Shown: positions 8,530-17,038 of the stretch, in pieces
How the letters are laid out: every line of letters starts with the position of its first letter
How positions within the stretch are numbered: position 1 is the first letter of the stretch
Assembly: GCF_900109745.1 (NCBI RefSeq)
Contig: NZ_FOAV01000019.1
Coordinates: 30,640-94,639, forward strand
Reading direction: 5' to 3'
Source of the DNA: Roseateles sp. YR242
GTDB lineage: Bacteria > Pseudomonadota > Gammaproteobacteria > Burkholderiales > Burkholderiaceae_C
Length of the DNA stretch: 64,000 bases
Translations under genes and position numbers: made by a program
The notes under the pieces: generated by a model
The model's input: only the letters and a program-made list of their open reading frames with translations
What the model was told of the DNA's origin: nothing
Databases searched by the model: none

Positions 8530-9540
8530 ATGGACAAGCTCAATGCCATGCAGGCTTTTGCACGGGTGGTGGAGGCCGGCACCTTCACCAAGGCGGCGGA
8601 ATCGCTGGACCTGCCCAAGACGGCAGTGACCCGGCTCATCCAGTCGCTGGAGGAGCACCTGAAGGTCAAGCTGCTGAACCGCACGACGCGCCGTGTCACG
8701 GTCACGCCCGATGGCGCTGCGTATTACGACCGTGTGACGCGCCTGCTCTCCGACATCGAGGAACTCGAAGGCTCGGTCTCGCATGCGCGCGCCACGCCGC
8801 GTGGCCGCATTCGCGTGGATGTGGCCTCATCTGTGGCGCGGATGCTGATCATCCCCGCACTTCCGGAGTTTTATGCAAAGCATCCGGACATTCAGATCGA
8901 CCTCGGGGTGTCCGACCGCCCGGTGGACCTGATCAGCGACAACATCGACTGCGTGGTGCGCGGTGGCGAGATCACCGACCAGTCGCTGGTGGCCCGGCGC
9001 ATCGGAGACTGGGGCTACGGCTGCTGCGCCTCGCCGGAGTACATCCGCCGCCACGGCCTGCCGCAGCATCCGCTGGACCTGGAGTCGGACCAGCACTTCG
9101 TCGTGAGTTATTTCTCGGCCCGCACTGGCAAGCGCTTCCCTTTCGACTACAGCAAGAACGGCCAGCGTTACGAGGTCTACGGCCGCTACCAGGTCTCGGT
9201 GAACGACGGCAACGCCTACATGACGGCCGGCCTGACCGGGCTGGGCGTGATCCAGGCCCCCTATTTCATGATCAAGCCCCACGTCGATGCGGGTGAGCTG
9301 GTGCCCTTCCTCTGCGACTGGGAGTCGGACCCGCTGCCGCTGTACGTGGTGTACCCGCCCAACCGCCACCTGAGCACCAAGCTGCGCGTTTTCGTGGATT
9401 GGGTGGCGGACCTGTTCGACCGGCACACGCAGTGGCAAAAGCAGCTGCTGGCCAGTTGCGATGCCAAGGCCGGCACCACGGCGGCGGTGACGCCGGTGGC
9501 GCCCAACGGTGCGAAGCTGGCGGTGCTCAGCGCGGCTTGA
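8530..9540 (+). CDS. LysR-family transcriptional regulator
   Basis: 336-residue DNA-binding regulator. Residues 1-60 form the winged helix-turn-helix (MQAFARVVEAGTFTKAAESL, then PKTAVTRLIQSLEEHL and LLNRTTRRVTVT), and residues 90-295 match the two-lobed effector-binding domain of the CrgA/DmlR-like branch. The tail after residue 305 is longer than usual and Ala/Thr rich. The ATG is preceded by AGGAAGAGG. It is divergent from the pseudo-esterase gene and its last 14 bp overlap the 3' end of the convergent histidine kinase gene. Targets may include the hydrolase gene and possibly the efflux operon beyond it, as MexT does for MexEF-OprN; that is inference. Confidence 0.92.
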   Translation: MDKLNAMQAFARVVEAGTFTKAAESLDLPKTAVTRLIQSLEEHLKVKLLNRTTRRVTVTPDGAAYYDRVTRLLSDIEELEGSVSHARATPRGRIRVDVASSVARMLIIPALPEFYAKHPDIQIDLGVSDRPVDLISDNIDCVVRGGEITDQSLVARRIGDWGYGCCASPEYIRRHGLPQHPLDLESDQHFVVSYFSARTGKRFPFDYSKNGQRYEVYGRYQVSVNDGNAYMTAGLTGLGVIQAPYFMIKPHVDAGELVPFLCDWESDPLPLYVVYPPNRHLSTKLRVFVDWVADLFDRHTQWQKQLLASCDAKAGTTAAVTPVAPNGAKLAVLSAA

Positions 9541-10921
9541 GGGGTGCCTGACTGCGCCGCGGCATGCTCAGCCGCACGCGCAGCCCCTGCCCCGCCGTGG
9601 CATCCAGCAGCTCCAGCCGGCCGTCATGGCGCTGGGCGATGTCCACGGCAATGGCCAGGCCCAGCCCACTGCCGGTGGCCTTTGCTTCGCTGCCGCGCTG
9701 GAAGCGTTGCAGCGCGCGCGCACGTTCCGCCGGCGCGATGCCAGGCCCGTTGTCTTCCACCTCCAGGTGGGCCCAGTCGCCTTCGGTACCGGTGCGCACG
9801 GTGATGCGGGCCCCCGGTCCGGCGTAATTCAGGCTGTTGTGCAGCAGGTTCTCCAGCAGCTCTCGCAGCAGGAAGCCCTGGCCCAGCACGGCCGCCTCGC
9901 TCAGCTCGAAGCCCAGGTCCATCCCGGTCTCCAGCATCCGGGGAACCCAGTCCTCGGCCACCTGGGCGGCGATGTCACGCAGGTCCAGCGGCCGGTCCCG
10001 TTGGGCGGGCTCGGCCTCGGCGCGGGCAATGGAAAGCATCTGCTGCGCCAGGCGAGCACTGCGGTCGACCGACTTCTGCAGGCGCTTGAGCAGCGGCTCC
10101 ACCTGAGGGTCATGCGGCTCCAGCAGGGCCAGGTCGATGTCGGTGCGCAGCGAAGTGAGCGGCGTGCGCAGCTGATGGGCCGCGTTGGCCAGGAAGTCCT
10201 GTTGCGCCGACGAGGCGCGGCGCAGGCGCTCGAAGAGCCGGTTGAAGGCCGCGATCAGTGGGCGCAGTTCCCCGGGCACGTCCGGTTCGAGCGGATCCAG
10301 CCGGGCCAGGTCGCGCCGTTCCAGTTCCGCGCTGAGGCGGGACAGGGGGCGCAGCCCCTGGTGCGTCGCCCACCAGCCCGCAGCCGCCAGCAGCACCGCC
10401 ATGCCGCCGATCAACAGGCTGACCACCACCACCAGTTGCTGCTGCAGCTCGTCGCGCTTGTGCAGCGTTTCCGCCACCAGGATCTGGCAGGTCTGGGCAA
10501 AACCGCAGGCCGCGCCCAATACCGCCACCCGAAGCGCCTCGCCGTCCAGGGTGGCAATGGTGAAGTACCACTCCCCGGCAGCGCGGTGCGGCAGGGTCAG
10601 GCGCTTGAGGGATTCGTCGCCGTGCAGGGGCCGGCCATCGGGGTCCAGCACCAGGTAGTAGACGCTGTCGGTGCGGTCGAAGCGCAAGGCGCTGTCGGTG
10701 GGGCCGGACACGTCCACGATGATCTGCCCGTCCCGCTCATGGATCAGGCTGGCCACGGCCAGGGCGGTGTCGCCCAGGGACTGGTCGAGCCAGGAGATGG
10801 CCGTGTCGTGCATGACGCGGTAGAGCACCGCGCCCCCCAACGGCACGGCCACCAGCACGGGCACCATCAACCACAGCAGCAGGCGCTGCTTGAGGCTGAG
10901 GCGGGCGCGGCTGGTCGTCAC
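9527..10921 (-). CDS. Sensor histidine kinase, TctE/QseC-like
   Basis: 464 residues if translation starts at GTG 10921, two bases after the stop codon of the response regulator gene, which fits translational coupling. A first membrane segment (LLLWLMVPVLVAVPLGGAVL) is followed by a periplasmic domain of the two-component sensor N-terminal type found in TctE (SWLDQSLGDTALAVASLI). A second membrane segment (LVVVVSLLIGGMAVLLAAAG), a HAMP-like linker, the phospho-acceptor motif NAAHQLRTPLTSLRTD and an ATPase domain with VEDNGPGI and GSGLGLAIAVDI follow. TctE relatives sense tricarboxylates, but no tripartite tricarboxylate transporter lies nearby, so the signal is unknown. Confidence 0.92.
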   Translation of the reverse strand: MTTSRARLSLKQRLLLWLMVPVLVAVPLGGAVLYRVMHDTAISWLDQSLGDTALAVASLIHERDGQIIVDVSGPTDSALRFDRTDSVYYLVLDPDGRPLHGDESLKRLTLPHRAAGEWYFTIATLDGEALRVAVLGAACGFAQTCQILVAETLHKRDELQQQLVVVVSLLIGGMAVLLAAAGWWATHQGLRPLSRLSAELERRDLARLDPLEPDVPGELRPLIAAFNRLFERLRRASSAQQDFLANAAHQLRTPLTSLRTDIDLALLEPHDPQVEPLLKRLQKSVDRSARLAQQMLSIARAEAEPAQRDRPLDLRDIAAQVAEDWVPRMLETGMDLGFELSEAAVLGQGFLLRELLENLLHNSLNYAGPGARITVRTGTEGDWAHLEVEDNGPGIAPAERARALQRFQRGSEAKATGSGLGLAIAVDIAQRHDGRLELLDATAGQGLRVRLSMPRRSQAPLKPR

Positions 10922-10923
10922 GC

Positions 10924-11604
10924 TCAGCGCTTGGCCGGAGGCACTTCCTCCAGCAGATAACCCAGGCCACGGACCGTGCGCAGTTGCAGGCCGGCAGGTT
11001 CGATCTTGGCGCGCAGGCGGGAGACGCAGACCTCGATCGCGTTGTCGCTCACGCCCTGCTCCCAGCCATTGCTGGCCGAACCGATCTGCTCCTTGGCCAC
11101 CACCTTGCCGGCCCGCGCCAGCAGGAAGCCCAGCACATCCCACTCACGGGCGGAGAGTGCCAGCGGCTCCTCGGCCACGTAGGCGCGGCGCGCTTCCAGA
11201 TCCATGCGCAGCGAGCCCAGGTGCAATTCGTTGCCGGAGCGCGCCTGGCTGCGCCGCACCAGGGCACGGGCCCGGGCGATCAGCTCGCTGAGAGCGAAGG
11301 GTTTGACGAGATAGTCGTCCGCCCCGCCTTCCAGGCCCCGCACCCGGTCTTCCACCGCGTCCCGCGCGGTCAGCAGCAGCACCGGCACGGTGCTGCCCTG
11401 GGCACGCACACGCCGCAGCGTCTCGAAACCATCAATGCCGGCCAGGCCGATGTCCAGGATCAGCAGGTCGTACCGGTCCTCGCGCAGGGATAGCGGAACG
11501 GGCTCCCCGCGAGCGCTGACATCAACCACCCAGGATTGGGAACGCAGCGCCCGGGCCGTGGATTCGGCCAGGAATTCATCGTCTTCGACCAACAGGATGC
11601 GCAT
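10924..11604 (-). CDS. Response regulator, OmpR/TctD-like
   Basis: 226 residues from ATG 11604; longer in-frame starts lack a receiver fold. The receiver domain begins MRILLVEDDEFLAE, the phosphorylatable Asp is in LLILDIGLAG (about residue 51), and the conserved Lys is in YLVKPFALSEL. The C-terminal winged helix DNA-binding domain contains LSAREWDVLGFLLA and CVSRLRAKIEPAG. It is the first gene of the regulator-kinase pair. The 133-bp divergent region to the hydrolase gene contains a perfect 10-bp inverted repeat, a candidate regulatory site. Confidence 0.95.
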   Translation of the reverse strand: MRILLVEDDEFLAESTARALRSQSWVVDVSARGEPVPLSLREDRYDLLILDIGLAGIDGFETLRRVRAQGSTVPVLLLTARDAVEDRVRGLEGGADDYLVKPFALSELIARARALVRRSQARSGNELHLGSLRMDLEARRAYVAEEPLALSAREWDVLGFLLARAGKVVAKEQIGSASNGWEQGVSDNAIEVCVSRLRAKIEPAGLQLRTVRGLGYLLEEVPPAKR

Positions 11605-11648
11605 GCCGTCAGCATAAGGCCTGTGTCTTGCAACGGTCATCCGGGTGG

Positions 11649-11692
11649 CTTGCAGAAACCTGAGGGCAACGGCGGGGACAGCTTTCTGCAAG
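11649..11692. promoter_or_regulatory. Perfect 10-bp inverted repeat in a divergent promoter region
   Basis: CTTGCAGAAA at 11649-11658 is repeated exactly in inverted orientation as TTTCTGCAAG at 11683-11692, with a 24-bp spacer. It lies between the OmpR-like regulator gene and the hydrolase/ACP/ketosynthase operon, so it could be an operator for either direction. OmpR-type proteins more often use direct repeats, so the binding protein is uncertain. Confidence 0.55.
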
Positions 11693-11737
11693 CTTGACGA
11701 CAAGTCCGCAACAGCGACCACCGCCAGACTGCCGGAC

Positions 11738-12697
11738 ATGGTTGCTTCATTCAATCCTCCGCCCCCCGCTGCCGGCACCCGCCGCGACCAGCGCCCCGCC
11801 GTACTGCTGCTGCACGGCCTGTGCGCCAATCCGCTGGAGTTGATGCCCCTGGCCCGCACGCTGCGTGCCGCCGGCTATGTGGTGGAGGCGCCGGCCCTGC
11901 CTGGTTACGGTGTCCCCGCCGAGCAGCAGGACCGCATCCCTGTCACCCGTTTCGAGGACTGGCTGGCCCTGGCCGTCCAGCACTTCGACGACCTGGCCGC
12001 ACGCCATGAACGCGTGGTGGTCGGCGGCCTGTCGATGGGGTCGGTGCTGGCGCTGGCAGTGGCCCTGCGTCGCCCGGCGGCCGCCCAGTTGCTGGTCTCC
12101 ACCTCGCTGCACTTCGACGGCTGGAACGTCTCGCCATGGCGCCGCCTGCTGCCCATCGCCTTTGTGCCGCCCCTGCGCCAATGGCTGACCTTCCGCGAGC
12201 GCGAGCCCTACGGCATCAAGAATGAACGGCTGCGCGCCTGGGTGGCCCAGGCGATGGTGTCCAACCACGTCTCCGCTGCCGGCGCCGACACCCTGCCCGC
12301 CACCTCGCTCTACCAAGCCTGGCGAATGATCCGCTTCGTGCGGGCCGGGCTGCCCCACCTGGATGCACCCACGCTGATCCTGCATGCCAGCGAGGACGAC
12401 GTCAGCGGGCCGCGCTCGGTGCATGAACTGCAGCGCCGCCTGGGCACCCGGCCTGAAGACATCGAAGTCCACTGGTTCCATCACAGCTATCACATGCTGA
12501 CGCTGGACAACGAACGCAGCGCAGTGGCCAACGCCGCCCGCGACTTCCTGCTGAACCGCGTGCCGGTGGCGGGAGCGAACCAAGACCTGAGCCTGGGTCT
12601 GACCCCGGACGCCCTCCAAAACAGGGCTCAAAACCCGGGCCAAAACATGGCCCCAACCCTTACCCAAGAGGAGCACCTCCATGAGCAACATGCTTGA
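11738..12697 (+). CDS. Alpha/beta hydrolase (carboxylesterase/thioesterase-like) of an ACP operon
   Basis: 319 residues from ATG 11738. The fold is clear: VLLLHGLCANPLE (oxyanion hole), nucleophile elbow GGLSMGS with Ser99, acid in HASEDDVSG and catalytic His in HHSYHMLTLD, matching Est30-type carboxylesterases and serine aminopeptidase-like hydrolases. The last 40 residues (Gln/Asn rich) extend beyond the usual fold. Its 3' end overlaps the acyl carrier protein gene by 17 bp, so the two are almost certainly co-translated. In this setting it may release or edit the acyl group carried by the ACP, that is, act as a thioesterase or acyltransferase; this is inference from context. Confidence 0.88.
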   Translation: MVASFNPPPPAAGTRRDQRPAVLLLHGLCANPLELMPLARTLRAAGYVVEAPALPGYGVPAEQQDRIPVTRFEDWLALAVQHFDDLAARHERVVVGGLSMGSVLALAVALRRPAAAQLLVSTSLHFDGWNVSPWRRLLPIAFVPPLRQWLTFREREPYGIKNERLRAWVAQAMVSNHVSAAGADTLPATSLYQAWRMIRFVRAGLPHLDAPTLILHASEDDVSGPRSVHELQRRLGTRPEDIEVHWFHHSYHMLTLDNERSAVANAARDFLLNRVPVAGANQDLSLGLTPDALQNRAQNPGQNMAPTLTQEEHLHEQHA

Positions 12698-12956
12698 ATC
12701 CCTGCGCCAACTCGCTTCCCGTGAACTCGGCGTGGCCGAAGCCGAACTCGACAGCAACGCCAACTTCGCCGCGCTCGGCCTGGACTCCCTGATGCTGGTG
12801 GACTTCATGTTCGCTGTGGAAGACCAGTACCTGATCCAGATCGACCACGACACCGCCATGAAGACCCCGACGCTGGCGGGTTTGGCCACGCTGGTGGAGC
12901 AACTGGTGGCGGCGCAACCGCAACTGGCTGGCCGCGGCACACCGGTGGTGGCCTGA
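12681..12956 (+). CDS. Acyl carrier protein
   Basis: 91-residue discrete carrier protein. The phosphopantetheine attachment motif is GLDSLMLVDFMF with Ser36, preceded by an acidic helix I typical of ACPs. The start codon lies inside the end of the hydrolase gene and follows a strong AGAGGAGCACC ribosome site. It is not the housekeeping AcpP: the sequence around the serine (LMLVDFMFAVEDQYLIQI) differs and the gene is not next to fabD/fabG/fabF. With the hydrolase and ketosynthase it forms a three-gene unit that presumably handles one specialised acyl chain. Confidence 0.92.
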   Translation: MSNMLESLRQLASRELGVAEAELDSNANFAALGLDSLMLVDFMFAVEDQYLIQIDHDTAMKTPTLAGLATLVEQLVAAQPQLAGRGTPVVA

Positions 12957-13008
12957 GCCGCCCTGTTCATCGAATCCGTCGAATCCGACATCTGGGGACA
13001 CCACGGCC

Positions 13009-14244
13009 ATGAGCGGAGAAGAGATATGGATCACCGGTATCGGCGCCTGCAGTGCACTCGGCCCGGACGCCGATGCGCTCGCCGAGGCCCTGGAGGCGGG
13101 ACGCTCTGGCGTGCGGCTTCATCCCGGCGAACCGTCACGGGGGCTGATGCCCTTCGCGGCAGCCGCGATCGACTCGCCGCTGGGGCAGGACATGCCACCC
13201 GCGCAACGCAACCTGTACGACCGGCACAGCCTGATGGCGCTGCAGGCCGCCGCCCAGGCGTGGACGCAGGCGGCCCTGCCGGCGACCGTGAACACGCCGG
13301 CGCGCGCGGCGGTGGCCTGGGGAACCGGGCTGGGTGGCTCCAACTCGCTGCAGCAGTCCTATACGGAAGTGCTGACGAAGGAGACACCCCGGGTGCACCC
13401 CTACACGGTGGTGCGGGTGATGAGCAACTCGGCGGCCTCGCATCTCGCGATGCGCTACCAGCTGCGTGCAGCGATGCTGACCTTCTCCAACGCCTGCGCC
13501 TCCTCTGCGCAGGCCTTGGGCGAAGCGCTGATGCTGATGCGCCAGGGCCGGGCGGATGTGGTGCTGGCCGGCGGCTCGGAGTCGATGCTCAACCCGGGAT
13601 CGGTGATGGCCTGGCAGGCGATGGGCGTGATGGCACCGCCGGACGTGGACGATCCGTCACGGAGTTGCCGGCCCTTCGACGACGCGCGTCGCGGCCTGGT
13701 GCTGGGCGAAGGAGCGGCGGCGCTGGTGCTGGAAACGGCCACCCACGCCCGCGCACGCGGCGCGTCGGCGCTTGCCGTGCTGGCCGGCTATGGTCATAGC
13801 GTGGATGCGGTGCACCTGTCGCGGCCGGACGCCGACGGGCAGGAGCGCGCACTGCGGGCAGCCTTGGCGGATGCGGGGCTGACACCGGATCAGGTGGGCT
13901 ACGTCAATGCCCACGGTACGGCCACGGAGGTGGGCGACGCCGTGGAAGCGGACAGCCTGGCCCGTGTGTTTGGCGTCCGCGGGGTGCCGGTGAGCGCCAC
14001 CAAGGCATTGCATGGACACTTGATCGGCGCCGGCGGCGCGCTGGAACTGGTCGCCTGCGTACAGGCGCTGCGCCGGAGCCGCCTGCCGGTGAGCGCCCAT
14101 GTGCGCAACAGCCAGCTGCGCGAACGCGTGGACCTCATCGAAGGCTCACCACGCGCCCTCCCGCCGGGCCTGGCCGTGGTGTCCAACTCCTTTGCCTTTG
14201 GCGGCAGCAACGTCTCGTTGGTGGTCAAGGGCGCCTCTGCATAA
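13009..14244 (+). CDS. Beta-ketoacyl-[ACP] synthase, FabF-like
   Basis: 411-residue condensing enzyme. The active-site Cys is in TFSNACASSAQAL (about residue 163), and the two histidines of the KAS I/II triad are in NAHGTATEVGD and ALHGHLIGAGGALEL. The C-terminal signature NSFAFGGSNVSLV is also present, so all catalytic residues appear intact. It starts 52 bp after the ACP gene. Ketoreductase, dehydratase and malonyltransferase genes are absent nearby, so it must borrow them from primary fatty-acid synthesis or perform a single condensation. The gene converges on dctR with 15 bp between them. Confidence 0.93.
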   Translation: MSGEEIWITGIGACSALGPDADALAEALEAGRSGVRLHPGEPSRGLMPFAAAAIDSPLGQDMPPAQRNLYDRHSLMALQAAAQAWTQAALPATVNTPARAAVAWGTGLGGSNSLQQSYTEVLTKETPRVHPYTVVRVMSNSAASHLAMRYQLRAAMLTFSNACASSAQALGEALMLMRQGRADVVLAGGSESMLNPGSVMAWQAMGVMAPPDVDDPSRSCRPFDDARRGLVLGEGAAALVLETATHARARGASALAVLAGYGHSVDAVHLSRPDADGQERALRAALADAGLTPDQVGYVNAHGTATEVGDAVEADSLARVFGVRGVPVSATKALHGHLIGAGGALELVACVQALRRSRLPVSAHVRNSQLRERVDLIEGSPRALPPGLAVVSNSFAFGGSNVSLVVKGASA

Positions 14245-14259
14245 AGCGCGCGAGCCGTC

Positions 14260-14880
14260 TCATTTCAGCTCGAAGCGCTCCAGCAGCGTTGCCAGTTCCG
14301 CCGCCGAGCGCAGCCCCAGCTTCGTGAAGGCGCGGGCGCGGTGGACTTCCACCGTGCGGATGGCAATGCCGAGTTCATCGGCCACCTGCTTGTTCAGCTT
14401 GCCCGCGGCGACCCTGAGCGCCACCTCACGCTCGCGGTCGGTGAGCGTGGCCAGACGATGGGCGGCATCGGCATGCGCCACGGCCTCGCGGTGCCGGTGG
14501 GTGTCCAACGCGAGCGCACGTTGAACCTTGTTGACCAGCGCCTGATCGTTGAACGGCTTCTCGACGAAATCCACCGCCCCCTTCTGCATGGCGTCCACCG
14601 CCATCGGGATGTCGCCGTGACCGCTCAGGAAGATCACCGGCAGCGTCACGCCCCGGTTGATGAGTTCGTCATGCACCTGCAGGCCGGACAGTGGCTCCAT
14701 GCGCACATCCAGCACGATGCAGCCCATGGGGTCCGGCTGGGCATCCAGCACGTCCAGGAATTCCTGCCCGCTCGCATGCGCCTGCACGCGCAGGCCATGG
14801 GAGCGCATCAGGAAAGCCAGCGCGTCCCGCACAGCCGCTTCGTCATCCACCAGGTGGACCGTGGACTGGATGTCCGTCAT
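14260..14880 (-). CDS. dctR: Response regulator, FixJ/DctR-like
   Basis: 206 residues. The receiver (HLVDDEAAVRDALAFLM, phospho-Asp in CIVLDVRMEPLSG, Lys in VEKPFND) is followed by a LuxR/FixJ-type helix-turn-helix (LTDREREVALRVAAG, then VHRARAFTKLGLRSAAELA). Its start overlaps the stop of the upstream kinase gene by 4 bp (ATGA). The kinase and a TRAP dicarboxylate transporter lie next door in divergent arrangement, as in the DctS/DctR-DctPQM systems of Rhodobacter, so dicarboxylate-responsive activation of dctP is the likely role. Confidence 0.85.
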   Translation of the reverse strand: MTDIQSTVHLVDDEAAVRDALAFLMRSHGLRVQAHASGQEFLDVLDAQPDPMGCIVLDVRMEPLSGLQVHDELINRGVTLPVIFLSGHGDIPMAVDAMQKGAVDFVEKPFNDQALVNKVQRALALDTHRHREAVAHADAAHRLATLTDREREVALRVAAGKLNKQVADELGIAIRTVEVHRARAFTKLGLRSAAELATLLERFELK

Positions 14881-16856
14881 GGGGTGTTCTCCTTGTTCGC
14901 CGACGGAAGGACGGGGGCCGCTGCATCCTCCGCCACACCCTCCGCCAGGGCCACCAACGGCAGCGTGAAGCTGAGCCGCGCCCCTCCCAGGGGCCCGGTG
15001 CCCGCTTCCATCCCGCCATGGTGCGCTTCAATCACGGAGCGGCAAATGGCCAGCCCCATGCCCATGCCTTCCGGCTTGGTGGAGTAGAAGGCCGTCGTCA
15101 GCTGCTCGATGCCGCGCCCCTGCAGGCCCGGGCCGTTGTCGTCCACATCCACCCGCACGAAGCGCTGGCCCACCGCTGCAGCACTGATGCGGATGTGCGG
15201 CCGCGGCCCCGGCTGGGACCGCGCCTGCAACTCATCCGCGGCGTTGCGGATCAGGTTGATCAACACCTGCTCGATGAGCACGGCATCCGCATTCACCAAG
15301 GGCAGGTCCGCCGGCAAGGCCTGCTCCACCCGCAGACCACGCAGATCGCGCTTGAGCAGCGCCAGCACACGCGCCACGATGTCCGACATGGCACAGACCT
15401 CGGGCTGCGGTGCGCGGCGGGTCAGGAAGGCGCGGATGCGCTGCACGATGCGGCCGGCCTCTGCCGCCTGCTCACCCAGCCGGCGCAGCGCCTCCATCAC
15501 CATGTCGTCCGTCGGCCCCCCCCGCTCCAGCGTGCGCAGTGCCCCCGCGTTGTAGCCAGCGATGGCGGCCAGCGGCTGGTTGAGCTGATGCGCCAGCGCC
15601 GACGCCACTTCGCCCAAGGTGCTGAGCCGGGCCTGGTGGGCCAGCGCTTCGGTCTGGCGCCGCTCGCGTTCCTCGGCGAGCTTGCGGGCGCTGATGTCCA
15701 CGATGGAGCCCATCCAGCCGATCTGCCGGCCGCCAGCATCCACCAGCGGCGCCTCGAAGATCATGACCTCGATCACCCGGCCGTCGCTGCGCAGCCAGCG
15801 GGCCTCATACCCTTCACGCGGTGCGCCCCCTGCCATGTTGCGCTGGTGGCGGCGCAGGCTGTCTTCCATCTCGTCCGGCAGCCAGTACGGCATCGGCGGC
15901 AGGCTGCCGAGCAGTTCTTCGGGGCTGTAGCCCACCAGGTCGCAGAAGGCTCGATTGACGTGGGTGACGCGGCCCTCCAGGTCGCGCCCCCGCAGGCCCA
16001 CGGTGAGCGAATCCTCCACCGCACGGCGCCACGCCGCTTCGGTTCTGGCCTCGCCTTCCGCGCGACGCACCTCCTGCATCTGGCGCCGCAGCATGGCACT
16101 GGCCAGCCCGGACAGCACGATGAACACACTCATGAGCGCCGCCGCCAGCGTGGTCCACCAGGGAATGTGACGGTCGCGCGTGTTGAGCTCCAGCCAGGTC
16201 TCGCGCATGGCCGGGTCCACACTGAGGCGGTAGCTCTGGGTGCCCACCGGAACGTCCTCGTTGCCGACCTGGGCCAGGCGCTGCCCCAGGCCATCCACCA
16301 GACGGACGTCGTATTTCTGGGCCAGCCACCAGGGCAGCGTCTGGCGCAGCAACGCGGTGGGGGCGAACCGAACCACCAGGCGGCCACCACCCGGGCGATC
16401 TGCGCTCCAGTGAGCGGTCACGCCGCCCTCGTCCAGGCTGACCCCGGCGCGCTCGCGTCGCGGGGCGATGGGCTGCGGGGCGATGGCTTGGGGCGGGAGT
16501 TGCGGTACATGCGCCACCACGCGGTTGTTGGCGTCCAGCACGGTGACGCTGACCCACAGCCGGCGCAAGCCCTCCGCCACGGCAGGATGGTTCAGCAGCA
16601 CATGGTCATCCACGCCATGAGGCAACTGGGTGGCCAGCCGGTCCACCACCGCGTGCTCGGCGTTGAGCCAGTCGCTGATGCGCGCTTCCAGCGTCAGCGT
16701 GTCGGCAATCAGGGTGAGACGTTCCTCTTCCAGGTCCTGCGCATCGCTGTGGCGCAGCCAGGCCGCCACGGACGCGGCGAAGGCCAGCGCCAGCAGCAAG
16801 GGCAGCGCCCAACTGGCGCGCCGAACGGCCTCATATCCGGGGAACAGCAATCGCAT
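14877..16856 (-). CDS. dctS: PAS-containing sensor histidine kinase, DctS-like
   Basis: 659 residues. A first membrane helix (about residues 14-34) and a second (TTLAAALMSVFIVLSGLASA, about 235-260) flank a periplasmic sensing domain of about 200 residues. A PAS domain follows (RDLEGRVTHVNRAFCDLVGY), then the dimerisation helix with phospho-acceptor in ASALAHQLNQPLAAI. The ATPase domain has NLIRNAADEL, DVDDNGPGL and GMGMGLAICRSVI. The architecture and the AHQLNQPLAA box are those of DctS/FixL-type kinases. It is transcribed divergently from dctP and co-translated with dctR. The ligand is probably a C4-dicarboxylate, by context only. Confidence 0.87.
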   Translation of the reverse strand: MRLLFPGYEAVRRASWALPLLLALAFAASVAAWLRHSDAQDLEEERLTLIADTLTLEARISDWLNAEHAVVDRLATQLPHGVDDHVLLNHPAVAEGLRRLWVSVTVLDANNRVVAHVPQLPPQAIAPQPIAPRRERAGVSLDEGGVTAHWSADRPGGGRLVVRFAPTALLRQTLPWWLAQKYDVRLVDGLGQRLAQVGNEDVPVGTQSYRLSVDPAMRETWLELNTRDRHIPWWTTLAAALMSVFIVLSGLASAMLRRQMQEVRRAEGEARTEAAWRRAVEDSLTVGLRGRDLEGRVTHVNRAFCDLVGYSPEELLGSLPPMPYWLPDEMEDSLRRHQRNMAGGAPREGYEARWLRSDGRVIEVMIFEAPLVDAGGRQIGWMGSIVDISARKLAEERERRQTEALAHQARLSTLGEVASALAHQLNQPLAAIAGYNAGALRTLERGGPTDDMVMEALRRLGEQAAEAGRIVQRIRAFLTRRAPQPEVCAMSDIVARVLALLKRDLRGLRVEQALPADLPLVNADAVLIEQVLINLIRNAADELQARSQPGPRPHIRISAAAVGQRFVRVDVDDNGPGLQGRGIEQLTTAFYSTKPEGMGMGLAICRSVIEAHHGGMEAGTGPLGGARLSFTLPLVALAEGVAEDAAAPVLPSANKENTP

Positions 16857-16889
16857 GTCAAAAGTGTAGGGAATCTCGGTGGCGGGGCC

Positions 16890-16901
16890 GTTGCGCGCAA
16901 C
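16890..16901. promoter_or_regulatory. Perfect 12-bp palindrome in dctS-dctP intergenic region
   Basis: GTTGCGCGCAAC is a perfect palindrome, flanked by G-rich and C-rich arms (GGGGCC before, CCCG after) that extend the dyad. It lies 33 bp from the dctS start codon within the 182-bp divergent region, and is a candidate operator for DctR or another regulator. Confidence 0.45.
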
Positions 16902-16960
16902 CCCGTGGAGCTGCAGTGTCTCGCGAGGCGGGCGATTGGTACGCCGAAATCCCCGCTCAT

Positions 16961-16972
16961 GTGGAAGTCCAC
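16961..16972. promoter_or_regulatory. 12-bp dyad upstream of dctP
   Basis: GTGGAAGTCCAC has perfect 5-bp arms (GTGGA/TCCAC) around a 2-bp centre, 66 bp before the dctP start codon. The position suits an activator or repressor site for the TRAP operon; the binding protein is unknown. Confidence 0.4.
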
Positions 16973-17038
16973 AACTGGGCGGCAGCGCGTGAGATTTTCA
17001 CAATCCGCCGCATTCCCAGAATTCCAACGGAGACCTCC

